Of a DNA stretch of 5,258 bases, positions 1 through 5,184 are shown piece by piece. The stretch spans positions 1-5,258 of the forward strand of contig CANRMO010000170.1 of assembly GCA_947631755.1 (NCBI GenBank), written 5' to 3'. Position 1 is the stretch's first letter, and each line of letters starts with the position of its first letter. The notes beneath the pieces are model-generated. The model was not told the origin of the DNA and did not search any database. It was given only the letters and a program-made list of their open reading frames with translations. Made by a program: the position numbers and the translations under genes. The stretch is from an uncultured Lachnospiraceae bacterium (GTDB lineage Bacteria; Bacillota; Clostridia; Lachnospirales; Lachnospiraceae).

Positions 1-959
1 TTCTGGCAATCGGGCTGATTTTGTCGATGGGCGCGGGGAGTATGGCGGCCACGGTCGTGTACCAGGGCGACAGCACGATTGGATTGATTAATTATGATAA
101 ACATGGCGCGCTGTCGGATATGGATCTCTCTAAATACAAACTGGATTCCGACACAGAGATCATTAATATCCTTCTGGTGGGCGCAGATAAAAACAATGAT
201 GAACAGGATGACGATGTGGACAGGCGGTCGGATTCGATGATGATCGCCACGCTGGATGTGAAGCACAGCAAACTGAAAGTGACTTCCCTGATGCGCGATA
301 TGTATGTAGAGATCCCGGGTTACGGTGGGAATAAGCTAAATGCGGCTTATTCGTTTGGAGGGATCAAACTGCTTTATAAAACGATAGCGGAAAATTTTGG
401 CATCCGTGTGGACGGCTACGCAGAAGTGAATATTGATGAGATTGGCGGCATTGAAGTGACACTTACGGAGTCTGAGGCGGCAGGGCTGAGGAGCACAAAT
501 TATATCAAGAGAAGAAAATACCGGGGTGTCAAAGAAGGAAAACAGATTTTCAACGGCTATCAGGCTCTCGGTTACTGCCGCATCCGCCACGGGAAACAAC
601 AGGCGGATGGCCGCTATCCTGGTGTCTATACTGCCAGCGGGCTGGGGGATGATTACGGGCGGACAGAGCGTCAGCGGCTGACTATGCAGGCTATTTTGAA
701 AAAGGTGAAATCCATGTCCCCGCAGGAACTGATCAAACTGGCGGAGATCGTCATGCCGAATATCACAACGGATGTGAAAAAAAAGGAGATCTATTCGTAT
801 CTGCTCGCCGCCGCAAAGATGGGGACAACGGAGCTGAACCAGTTTGTTGTTCCGATTGAGGGGAGCTATACAAGCCAGTCGATAAACGGCCAGGATTGCC
901 TGGTGCCGGATCTCGATGCCAATAAGGAAGCTATGAAGAAATTCATTTTCAAGAGTTGA
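1..959 (+). CDS. LytR-CpsA-Psr (LCP) family cell-wall ligase, 5'-truncated by window edge
   Basis: LCP proteins transfer lipid-linked polymers (teichoic acids, capsule) onto peptidoglycan outside the membrane. The reading frame is open from base 3, and the first codons encode a hydrophobic stretch (LAIGLILSMGAG...), the end of the N-terminal membrane anchor. The true start therefore lies upstream, and the ATG at 21 is internal. Counting from that ATG, the extracellular domain shows NILLVGAD (49-56), R69-x-D71, the SLMRDMYVEIPG block (89-100, with R92/D93), KLNAAYSFGG (105-114), NGYQALGYCRIRHG and DDYGRTERQR. These are the family's core strands and its phosphate- or lipid-binding Arg/Asp residues. 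Two oddities: the segment VN-IDEIGGIEV (about 136-145) seems to lack the usual FxGFxxV residues, and about 20 residues separate RIRHG from the DYGRT motif. No terminator follows; the next promoter overlaps the stop codon. The family is certain; the polymer transferred is unknown. Confidence 0.93.
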   Translation, partial: LAIGLILSMGAGSMAATVVYQGDSTIGLINYDKHGALSDMDLSKYKLDSDTEIINILLVGADKNNDEQDDDVDRRSDSMMIATLDVKHSKLKVTSLMRDMYVEIPGYGGNKLNAAYSFGGIKLLYKTIAENFGIRVDGYAEVNIDEIGGIEVTLTESEAAGLRSTNYIKRRKYRGVKEGKQIFNGYQALGYCRIRHGKQQADGRYPGVYTASGLGDDYGRTERQRLTMQAILKKVKSMSPQELIKLAEIVMPNITTDVKKKEIYSYLLAAAKMGTTELNQFVVPIEGSYTSQSINGQDCLVPDLDANKEAMKKFIFKS

Positions 960-984
960 CAAGTGCGCCCCATGTTGCTAAAAT
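956..984 (+). promoter_or_regulatory. Sigma-A type promoter for ilvN-ilvC
   Basis: A perfect -35 box TTGACA (956-961) and a 5/6 -10 box TAAAAT (979-984) are separated by 17 bp. The stop codon TGA (957-959) of the LCP gene lies inside the -35 box. Transcription should start near 991, giving a leader of about 49 nt before ilvN. The leader is too short for a T-box, and its tiny ATG reading frames (at 983 and 1004) are not rich in branched-chain codons. The 6-mers AGTTCT (992-997) and AGAACT (1033-1038) could pair and enclose the ribosome binding site, but this is weak. Prediction from sequence only. Confidence 0.82.
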
Positions 985-1022
985 GAAGAGAAGTTCTTGA
1001 AAAATGGCATTCATAAAATAAT

Positions 1023-1033
1023 AAAGGGGGAGA
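1023..1033 (+). promoter_or_regulatory. Ribosome binding site fixing the GTG start of ilvN
   Basis: The purine run AAAGGGGGAGA ends about 7 nt before GTG at 1040. No ATG in this frame gives a protein beginning at the conserved first strand of the ACT domain, so GTG is the start. Confidence 0.8.
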
Positions 1034-1039
1034 GAACTG

Positions 1040-1531
1040 GTGAGCAAAGTAGTTCTATCCATATTAGTAAATAATACATCTGGTGTATTGAGCCGTGTGG
1101 CCGGTCTGTTTAGCCGCCGCGGTTACAATATTGACAGCCTGACGGTGGGCGAGACGGAGAATCCGGCATTTTCCCGCATGACAGTGTCTGTGACAGGGGA
1201 TGATATCGTGCTGGAGCAGATTGAAAAACAGGTCAATAAGCTCGAGGATGTAAAGTCTGTGAAACAGCTTACCGGAGAGGCGAGTGTCTGCCGGGAACTG
1301 ATCCTGGTTAAAGTTGAGGCGAACCGGGAAGCGCGCCCGTCGATCAATGCCATTGTTGATATTTTCCGCGCGAAGATTGTCGATGTGTCAGATACGTCCC
1401 TGATGATTGAGCTGACGGGAAATCAGGCGAAACTGGACGCTTTTATCAAGCTGATTGAGGGATATGAGATCAAAGAGTTGGTCCGCACCGGGATTTCCGG
1501 CCTTGCAAGAGGCTTTTATGATGAGGCATGA
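1040..1531 (+). CDS. ilvN: Acetolactate synthase small (regulatory) subunit
   Basis: This is the regulatory subunit of acetohydroxyacid synthase, the first common enzyme of valine, leucine and isoleucine synthesis. It activates the catalytic subunit and confers valine feedback inhibition. The 163-residue length is typical. The N-terminal ACT domain (about 4-76) carries the signature VNNTSGVLSRVAGLFSRRGY followed by NIDSLTVG. N12, G15 and N30 align with the valine-site residues N11, G14 and N29 of E. coli IlvH, so feedback control is probably intact. The C-terminal domain (about 84-160) includes RELILVKVEA, IFRAKIVDVS, KLDAFI and the terminal RTGISGLARG. It starts with GTG behind a strong ribosome binding site, has its own promoter, and lies 91 nt before ilvC. 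The catalytic partner ilvB is not in the window and must be encoded elsewhere. The gap to ilvC holds only a weak 5-bp hairpin (1556-1568) and no convincing promoter. The name ilvH would be equally valid. Confidence 0.96.
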   Translation: MSKVVLSILVNNTSGVLSRVAGLFSRRGYNIDSLTVGETENPAFSRMTVSVTGDDIVLEQIEKQVNKLEDVKSVKQLTGEASVCRELILVKVEANREARPSINAIVDIFRAKIVDVSDTSLMIELTGNQAKLDAFIKLIEGYEIKELVRTGISGLARGFYDEA

Positions 1532-1622
1532 CCACAGGAGAGAAAACCATCCACAGGGAATTTTTCCCGGGTAGGCTTTAAATACATTAATCAAACTATA
1601 TTATATTTAGGAGGCTGTAAAA

Positions 1623-2645
1623 ATGTCAGAAGCAAAGATTTTTTATCAGGAAGACTGTAATTTAGCAGCATTGGATGGCCAGACGATCGCGGTTATCGGG
1701 TATGGCAGCCAGGGACATGCGCATGCGCTGAATGCAAAGGAGTCCGGATGCCATGTGATCATCGGATTGTATGAGGGTTCTAAATCATGGAAGAGAGCAG
1801 AGGAGCAGGGCTTTGAGGTCTATACGGCAGCAGAGGCCGCCAAAAAGGCAGATGTGATCATGATACTGATCAATGATGAGAAACAGGCTGCTCTCTATAA
1901 AGAGTCGATTGAGCCAAACCTTGAGGCGGGCAATATGCTGATGTTCGCCCATGGCTTTAATATTCACTTTAACCAGATTGTTCCGCCGACGGATGTCGAT
2001 GTGACAATGATCGCGCCGAAAGGACCGGGACATACTGTGCGCAGCGAGTACCAGGCAGGAAAAGGTGTTCCATGTCTGATCGCGGTACATCAGGATGCCA
2101 CAGGCAAAGCGCAGGAGAAAGCGCTGGCTTATGCGCTGGCGATCGGCGGTGCGAGAGCCGGGGTTCTGGAGACTACATTCCGCACTGAGACGGAGACGGA
2201 TCTGTTTGGTGAACAGGCTGTGCTGTGCGGCGGTGTCTGCGCACTGATGCAGGCTGGATTTGAGACTCTGTGTGAGGCGGGGTATGATCCGAGAAATGCG
2301 TATTTTGAGTGTATCCATGAGATGAAGCTGATCGTTGATTTGATCTACCAGAGTGGTTTTGCGGGGATGAGGTATTCGATCTCCAATACGGCAGAGTACG
2401 GTGATTACGTTACCGGGCCGAAATTGATCACAGAGGAGACAAAGAAGACGATGAAGAAGATCCTCTCCGATATCCAGGACGGATCTTTTGCCAAGGAATT
2501 CCTTCTGGATATGTCCTCCGCCGGTGGCCAGGCACATTTCAAAGCGATGAGGAAACTTGCGTCAGAGCACCCGTCTGAGGTGATCGGTGAGGAGATCCGT
2601 AAGCTGTACAGCTGGAATGGCGAGGATAAGTTGATCAACAACTGA
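1623..2645 (+). CDS. ilvC: Ketol-acid reductoisomerase (class I KARI)
   Basis: KARI catalyses Mg2+-dependent alkyl migration plus NAD(P)H reduction of acetolactate or acetohydroxybutyrate, the second step of branched-chain amino acid synthesis, in the cytoplasm. At 340 residues it is a class I (short) enzyme. The N-terminal Rossmann domain has VIGYGSQGHAHALN (24-37) for dinucleotide binding. AHGF gives H110 and APKGPGH gives K133. The C-terminal knotted domain supplies the metal and substrate residues D193, E197 (DLFGE), E229, E233 and S254 (SISNTAEYGD). The cofactor-specificity loop reads GLYEGSKSW: Y50 stands where many NADPH enzymes have Arg, while S53 and S55 are kept. Translation starts at ATG 1623, 8 nt after a perfect AGGAGG (1609-1614). 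It is probably cotranscribed with ilvN and ends at the terminator 2674-2711. The catalytic residues all appear intact. Confidence 0.98.
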   Translation: MSEAKIFYQEDCNLAALDGQTIAVIGYGSQGHAHALNAKESGCHVIIGLYEGSKSWKRAEEQGFEVYTAAEAAKKADVIMILINDEKQAALYKESIEPNLEAGNMLMFAHGFNIHFNQIVPPTDVDVTMIAPKGPGHTVRSEYQAGKGVPCLIAVHQDATGKAQEKALAYALAIGGARAGVLETTFRTETETDLFGEQAVLCGGVCALMQAGFETLCEAGYDPRNAYFECIHEMKLIVDLIYQSGFAGMRYSISNTAEYGDYVTGPKLITEETKKTMKKILSDIQDGSFAKEFLLDMSSAGGQAHFKAMRKLASEHPSEVIGEEIRKLYSWNGEDKLINN

Positions 2646-2673
2646 TCGCCGGTGATGAAATTCAGGGATGAGC

Positions 2674-2711
2674 GCCGCGCAGAAAGTTACATTTTCCGTG
2701 CGGCCTTTTCT
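2674..2711 (+). terminator. Intrinsic terminator of the ilvN-ilvC operon
   Basis: GCCGCGC (2674-2680) pairs with GTGCGGC (2698-2704) including one G-U. After one A/C mismatch, GAAAG (2682-2686) pairs with TTTTC (2692-2696), leaving a 5-nt loop TTACA. The stem is followed by CTTTTCT (2705-2711) and a further T-rich stretch. The hairpin begins 28 nt after the ilvC stop. The interrupted T-run may allow some read-through into the next gene, which has no clear promoter of its own. Confidence 0.85.
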
Positions 2712-2716
2712 GCCTT

Positions 2717-2733
2717 TACCGGTCCGACCGGTA
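2717..2733 (+). repeat. 17-bp perfect palindrome upstream of the HAD gene
   Basis: TACCGGTC-C-GACCGGTA has 8-bp arms around one central base. As RNA it could form a 6-7 bp hairpin ending about 10 nt before the ribosome binding site; as DNA it could be a dimer operator. No T-run follows, so it is not itself an intrinsic terminator. A palindrome of identical geometry lies at 3622-3638. The inverted repeat is plain; its function is unknown. Confidence 0.6.
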
Positions 2734-2742
2734 TGACTGGAA

Positions 2743-2749
2743 GTGAGGA
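2743..2749 (+). promoter_or_regulatory. Ribosome binding site deciding the HAD gene start
   Basis: GTGAGGA with GAGG at 2745-2748 lies 7 nt before ATG 2756. TTG 2750 and GTG 2753 are in the same frame, but they sit only 1-4 nt from GAGG, too close for efficient initiation. ATG 2756 is therefore preferred, and the protein begins MVKLIVSDIDGTL. Confidence 0.7.
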
Positions 2750-2755
2750 TTGGTG

Positions 2756-3550
2756 ATGGTTAAACTGATTGTGTCCGATATTGACGGTACGCTTGTGGGA
2801 GACGGACAGGGAGAGGGGGCTCTGAATCCGGAATATTTCGAGGTAATCCACTCTCTGGTAAAACGGGGGATCCTCTTTATGGCCTGCAGCGGCAGGCAGC
2901 GGCTCAGTATTGCCAGATTGTTCCGCCCGATCGCGGATGAATTGTTTTTTGCCTGTGACGGCGGCAGTGACATCTATGACAGGGACCGCCTGCTGTTTGC
3001 AAAGACATTTTCGAGGGAGATTGCAGCGGAACTGATACAGGATGCCAGCCGGGTCGATCTCTGTGATGTCATGGTGTGTGGTACTGAGAGGGCGTACTGC
3101 CGGAGTGCTGACAGCGAGCTGTACCACTGGATGGTGGACGGGTATGGCTATGACATGGCTGCCGTCCCGGATCTGGTACATGATATTAAGGATGACATTG
3201 TGAAAGTTTCGATATATCATAAAAACCGGGCGGAAGAGCTGACGGATCCGTGGTTCCGGCCAAGATGGCAGAACCGGGTCAAGCTGACGCTGGCGGGGAT
3301 ACAGTGGCTGGACTGCGTGCCTAAAGACGCGGGCAAGGGGGCGGCCGTAGCATTTATGCAGGAACATTTTCACATATTGCCATCGGAGACAGTAGTATTT
3401 GGTGATAATCAGAATGATATGGAAATGTTTACACTTGCAGACCGCAGTTATGCAGTGTCAAATGCAAGGGAAGAAGTGAGGGCTGCCGCCGCGTTTGAGT
3501 GCAGGAGCTATGAGGAAGACGGCGTGCTTGAAATATTGAAACAGTTGTAA
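2756..3550 (+). CDS. Cof-type HAD superfamily (subclass IIB) phosphatase
   Basis: These are cytoplasmic Mg2+-dependent phosphatases acting on sugar phosphates, nucleotides or cofactor phosphates; the substrate cannot be read from the sequence. The 264-residue protein has all four HAD motifs. Motif I is SDIDGTL, with nucleophile D8 and acid/base D10. Motif II is MACSGRQ (S45). Motif III is probably K194 in DAGKGAAV. Motif IV is VVFGDNQNDMEM, with D217 and D221. The region between S45 and K194 is the C2B-type cap that selects substrate, starting with ELFFACDGGSDIYD. The spacing matches Cof/YbjI-type proteins, and no residue essential for catalysis is missing. Its start is 110 nt past ilvC and beyond a terminator, so it is probably not a core member of the ilv operon. 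No clear promoter is visible in the 45 bases after that terminator, so read-through is possible. It is flanked by two 17-bp palindromes. An A-rich stretch follows the stop, with no standard rightward terminator. Confidence 0.93.
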   Translation: MVKLIVSDIDGTLVGDGQGEGALNPEYFEVIHSLVKRGILFMACSGRQRLSIARLFRPIADELFFACDGGSDIYDRDRLLFAKTFSREIAAELIQDASRVDLCDVMVCGTERAYCRSADSELYHWMVDGYGYDMAAVPDLVHDIKDDIVKVSIYHKNRAEELTDPWFRPRWQNRVKLTLAGIQWLDCVPKDAGKGAAVAFMQEHFHILPSETVVFGDNQNDMEMFTLADRSYAVSNAREEVRAAAAFECRSYEEDGVLEILKQL

Positions 3551-3601
3551 AAAAGAAAAAAATAAAATAAGTTGTTCTAAAATCCGGTCTTTCCTCATAT
3601 A

Positions 3602-3607
3602 TATACT
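3602..3607 (+). promoter_or_regulatory. Possible -10 element for the SSB-like gene
   Basis: TATACT (5/6 match) lies in an AT-rich tract (3596-3614) within the 115-nt gap before the SSB-like gene. No good -35 box sits at 16-18 bp; TTGTTC at 3572 is 24 bp away, and TCTTTC at 3588 would serve only a different -10 (TATAGA, 3611). If used, transcripts would start near 3614, so the palindrome at 3622 would be at the very 5' end of the mRNA. Weak call. Confidence 0.3.
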
Positions 3608-3621
3608 ATGTATAGAAAAAA

Positions 3622-3638
3622 GTCCGGTAATACCGGAC
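3622..3638. repeat. 17-bp perfect palindrome upstream of the SSB-like gene; resembles a leftward terminator
   Basis: GTCCGGTA-A-TACCGGAC has 8-bp arms around one central base, with a 6-bp GC-rich stem and a UAATA loop as RNA. On the + strand it is followed by AAAATAAAC, so it is not a rightward terminator. Six A residues (3616-3621) precede it, so on the - strand the hairpin is followed by six T residues, the layout of an intrinsic terminator for leftward transcription. No leftward gene is supported here. Alternatives are an operator just downstream of the promoter region or a 5' mRNA-stabilising hairpin. A partial copy, TCCGGT, occurs at 3583-3588. Confidence 0.6.
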
Positions 3639-3665
3639 AAAATAAACAAAGGGGGGTCATCAAGT

Positions 3666-4370
3666 ATGACAGATAAGGTATTAGGAAACAATCAGGTAAA
3701 TGTTTATGGCGAAGTAGTAAGTGAATTTACATTCAGCCATGAGGTGTACGGTGAGGGATTTTATATGCTGCAGCTCTCGGTAAAACGACTGAGCAAAGTA
3801 TATGATATTATCCCACTGATGGTATCGGAACGGTTGATCGATGTCACCAGGGATTACCGAGGATGTTATCTGGAGGCGAGTGGGCAGTTCCGTTCTTACA
3901 ATCGGCATGAGGAGAGCCGGAACCGTCTGGTGCTGTCCGTCTTTGTGAGGGACTTGCATGTGGATGAGGAAGAGCAGGAGAGTGAGAAGCCCAATTATAT
4001 CTTTTTGGACGGTTACTTATGCAAACCGCCTGTTTACCGGAAAACACCATTGGGGAGAGAAATCGCTGATCTTCTGATGGCGGTAAACCGCCCCTACGGA
4101 AAATCGGATTATATCCCCTGTATCTGCTGGGGACGGAATGCCCGCTATGCCGATAGTTTTGAAGTGGGCGAGCACATACAGCTCTGGGGGCGTATCCAGA
4201 GCCGCGAATACCAGAAACAGCTGGGCGACGACCGGTTTGAGACCCGCGTGGCCTATGAAATCTCTGTGAGCAAGCTGGAATGTGTGGAGGAAAGCGTTGA
4301 GATCACGGCGGCTTCGGAGATATCAGAGGACATGGAAGGGGAAGAGACAGAGGGAATGTCTGCCGAATAA
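3666..4370 (+). CDS. Single-stranded DNA-binding-like protein with two tandem OB folds
   Basis: The 234-residue protein is probably a single-stranded DNA-binding factor. The second OB fold (about 109-205) is clearly SSB-like: NYIFLDGYLCKPPVYRKTPLG (110-130), an LLMAVNRPYGKSDYIPCICWGRNA block, WGRIQSREYQK (174-184) and a final YEISVSKLE strand. The first fold (about 8-98) has the same plan in a diverged form: NNQVNVYGEVVSEF, FYMLQLSVKRLS, YDIIPLMVS, YLEASGQFRSYNR and RLVLSVFVRDL. An acidic linker (DEEEQESE, 100-107) joins the two. The tail (206-234) is acidic but ends EGMSAE, without the DDDIPF-like tip by which housekeeping SSB recruits partners. It is not next to rpsF/rpsR, the usual site of the housekeeping ssb, so it is likely an auxiliary SSB. 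The start at ATG 3666 follows AAAGGGGGG (3648-3656) by 9 nt. Whether it binds DNA or RNA is untested. Confidence 0.82.
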   Translation: MTDKVLGNNQVNVYGEVVSEFTFSHEVYGEGFYMLQLSVKRLSKVYDIIPLMVSERLIDVTRDYRGCYLEASGQFRSYNRHEESRNRLVLSVFVRDLHVDEEEQESEKPNYIFLDGYLCKPPVYRKTPLGREIADLLMAVNRPYGKSDYIPCICWGRNARYADSFEVGEHIQLWGRIQSREYQKQLGDDRFETRVAYEISVSKLECVEESVEITAASEISEDMEGEETEGMSAE

Positions 4371-4380
4371 GAATTTTAAT

Positions 4381-4408
4381 TTGAAATAAATTGAAAATGT
4401 GTTATAAT
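4381..4408 (+). promoter_or_regulatory. Extended -10 promoter for the CobO-like gene
   Basis: -35 TTGAAA (4381-4386, 5/6) is followed after 16 bp by a perfect TATAAT (4403-4408), with an upstream TG (4400-4401) forming an extended -10. It begins 10 nt after the SSB-like stop codon. Transcription should start near 4415, leaving a leader of about 29 nt with the AAAGGGA ribosome binding site. No cobalamin riboswitch fits in that space. Confidence 0.83.
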
Positions 4409-4443
4409 TGTGTCCATACTGACGATTCAGAAAGGGAAAACAT

Positions 4444-4938
4444 ATGGATACAAGAATTATACAGGCGTTTTACGGTCAGGGAAAAGGGAAGACTTCGGCG
4501 GCTGTGGGCCAGGCACTGCGTGAGATAGGGGAGGGCCAGCACGTTTCAATTGTCCAGTTTCTGAAAGGCAAGATTGCGGACGAGTTTCAGATTCTGTCAA
4601 GACTGGAACCGGATGTTCAGATTTTCCGTTTTGACCAGTCGGGATTGAGTTATTGTGATCTGTCCTTTGTGGAAAAGGAGAAAGAAAAGCAAAACATAAT
4701 CAATGGGTTTAATTATGCTAAAAAAGTGATTGAGACAGGGGAGAGTGACGTCATCATACTGGATGAGCTGCTCGGCCTTGTGGATCTGGGGATCATAGAT
4801 ACAGAAGATGTGATCGATGTCCTGCGGATTGAAGGTGATTACAAAAAGCTGATCATCACCGGAAATCATCTGGCGGAGGAGATGATCCCGTATATTGATG
4901 TGATCTGTGAAATGATTTCGGTGAAAGATAATACTTGA
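4444..4938 (+). CDS. CobO/BtuR-type corrinoid adenosyltransferase homologue, short and divergent
   Basis: The CobA/CobO/BtuR family moves adenosyl from ATP to the cobalt of corrinoids, making adenosylcobalamin precursors. Family marks in this 164-residue protein are the P-loop GQGKGKT (11-17, usually GNGKGKT), VGQALREIGEG (21-31), VSIVQFLKG (34-42) and the Walker-B-like strand VIILDELLGLVDLGII (103-118). A degenerate C-terminal block reads IITGNHLAEEMIPYIDVICEM (137-157). Typical members have TGR where this has TGN (N141). They also extend past a VKH motif into a tail ending like GVxAxxGIxY, whereas this protein stops at VKDNT. The ATP-binding core looks intact, but corrinoid activity is less certain; it may be a P-loop paralogue with another role. 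No other cobalamin genes are nearby. It has its own promoter, and the promoter of the lysine riboswitch overlaps its stop codon. The start at ATG 4444 follows AAAGGGA (4431-4437). Confidence 0.85.
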   Translation: MDTRIIQAFYGQGKGKTSAAVGQALREIGEGQHVSIVQFLKGKIADEFQILSRLEPDVQIFRFDQSGLSYCDLSFVEKEKEKQNIINGFNYAKKVIETGESDVIILDELLGLVDLGIIDTEDVIDVLRIEGDYKKLIITGNHLAEEMIPYIDVICEMISVKDNT

Positions 4939-4963
4939 CCGTTATCGTGAATAGTGTTATTCT
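4935..4963 (+). promoter_or_regulatory. Promoter of the lysine riboswitch transcript
   Basis: -35 TTGACC (4935-4940, 5/6) and -10 TATTCT (4958-4963, 4/6) are spaced by exactly 17 bp, with TG at 4955-4956 giving an extended -10. The TGA stop of the CobO-like gene (4936-4938) is embedded in the -35 box. The predicted start, near 4970, coincides with the beginning of the aptamer. Confidence 0.75.
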
Positions 4964-4970
4964 TTTATAT

Positions 4971-5136
4971 GTAGGTAGAGGCGCGGACTTTATCAGTAGC
5001 AGGCCGGATATGTCAGGCATAGGGGAAGGCTGTGAAAGGAACGTCCGCCGAAGAGGGGGATTGCCTGTTCAGTTCTCTTCTGGGCACATAGTGAATAATT
5101 ATGTGACTGTCATCGGATGATGGAGTGCTACTCATT
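4971..5136 (+). promoter_or_regulatory. Lysine riboswitch (L-box) aptamer
   Basis: This RNA binds L-lysine and controls the downstream gene. The conserved L-box segments appear in order: GTAGAGGCG then GGACTTTATCAGTAGC (4975-5000), AAGGCTGTGAAAGGAACGTC (5026-5045), CGCCGAAG (5046-5053), GGGGATTGCC (5055-5064), TGGGCACATA (5081-5090), TTATGTGACTGTCAT (5099-5113) and GGAGTGCTAC (5122-5131). Visible helices are P1 core GTAG/CTAC (4975-4978 with 5128-5131), P2 GGAC/GTCC (4985-4988 with 5043-5046), P4 GAAGAG/CTCTTC (5050-5055 with 5075-5080) and P5 CACATA/TATGTG (5085-5090 with 5100-5105). The sequence GTGCTA (5125-5130), which includes the 3' side of P1, can pair with TGGCAC (5159-5164) of the terminator. 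This fits a transcriptional OFF switch in which lysine stabilises P1, frees the terminator arm and stops transcription. The regulated gene lies past the window end. Confidence 0.96.
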
Positions 5137-5150
5137 GTATGGAATAGTTC

Positions 5151-5184
5151 AGAGGGGTTGGCACGCTGTGCCGGCCTCTTTTTT
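5151..5184 (+). terminator. Rho-independent terminator of the lysine riboswitch
   Basis: AGAGG (5151-5155) pairs with CCTCT (5175-5179), and TTGGCAC (5158-5164) pairs with GTGCCGG (5168-5174) using two T-G wobbles. GG (5156-5157) is bulged and the loop is GCT. A run of six T (5179-5184) follows. The 5' arm can alternatively pair with the aptamer's 3' end, making it the regulated element of the switch. Confidence 0.92.

Noticed and set aside
336..962. 208-codon reverse-strand open frame opposite the LCP gene
   Set aside because: The sense frame carries clear LCP motifs; the antisense product resembles nothing and has no initiation signals.
1004..1021. Possible leader peptide MAFIK before ilvN
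   Set aside because: Only five codons, no ribosome binding site, not enriched in Leu/Val/Ile, and no terminator/antiterminator pair follows.
1597..1607. TATATT boxes as a separate ilvC promoter
   Set aside because: They lie only 2-12 nt before AGGAGG, so transcripts would start at or after the ribosome binding site, and no -35 box fits.
1785..2537. 250-codon reverse-strand open frame inside ilvC
   Set aside because: It is the antisense shadow of a strongly conserved enzyme, with Cys/His/Arg/Leu-rich composition and no ribosome binding site.
2687..3373. 228-codon reverse-strand open frame opposite the HAD gene
   Set aside because: The sense strand encodes all four HAD motifs in order; the reverse frame also runs through the palindrome and terminator region, as a chance open frame would.
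4372..4398. Possible CodY-like site in the AATTTT...GAAAAT region before the CobO-like gene
   Set aside because: The half-sites are too far apart and do not match the 15-bp CodY palindrome; the AT-rich sequence is explained by the promoter.
4935..5120. 61-codon open frame starting TTG after the CobO-like gene
   Set aside because: It coincides with the riboswitch promoter and aptamer, whose RNA conservation explains the sequence; there is no ribosome binding site and no protein family resemblance.
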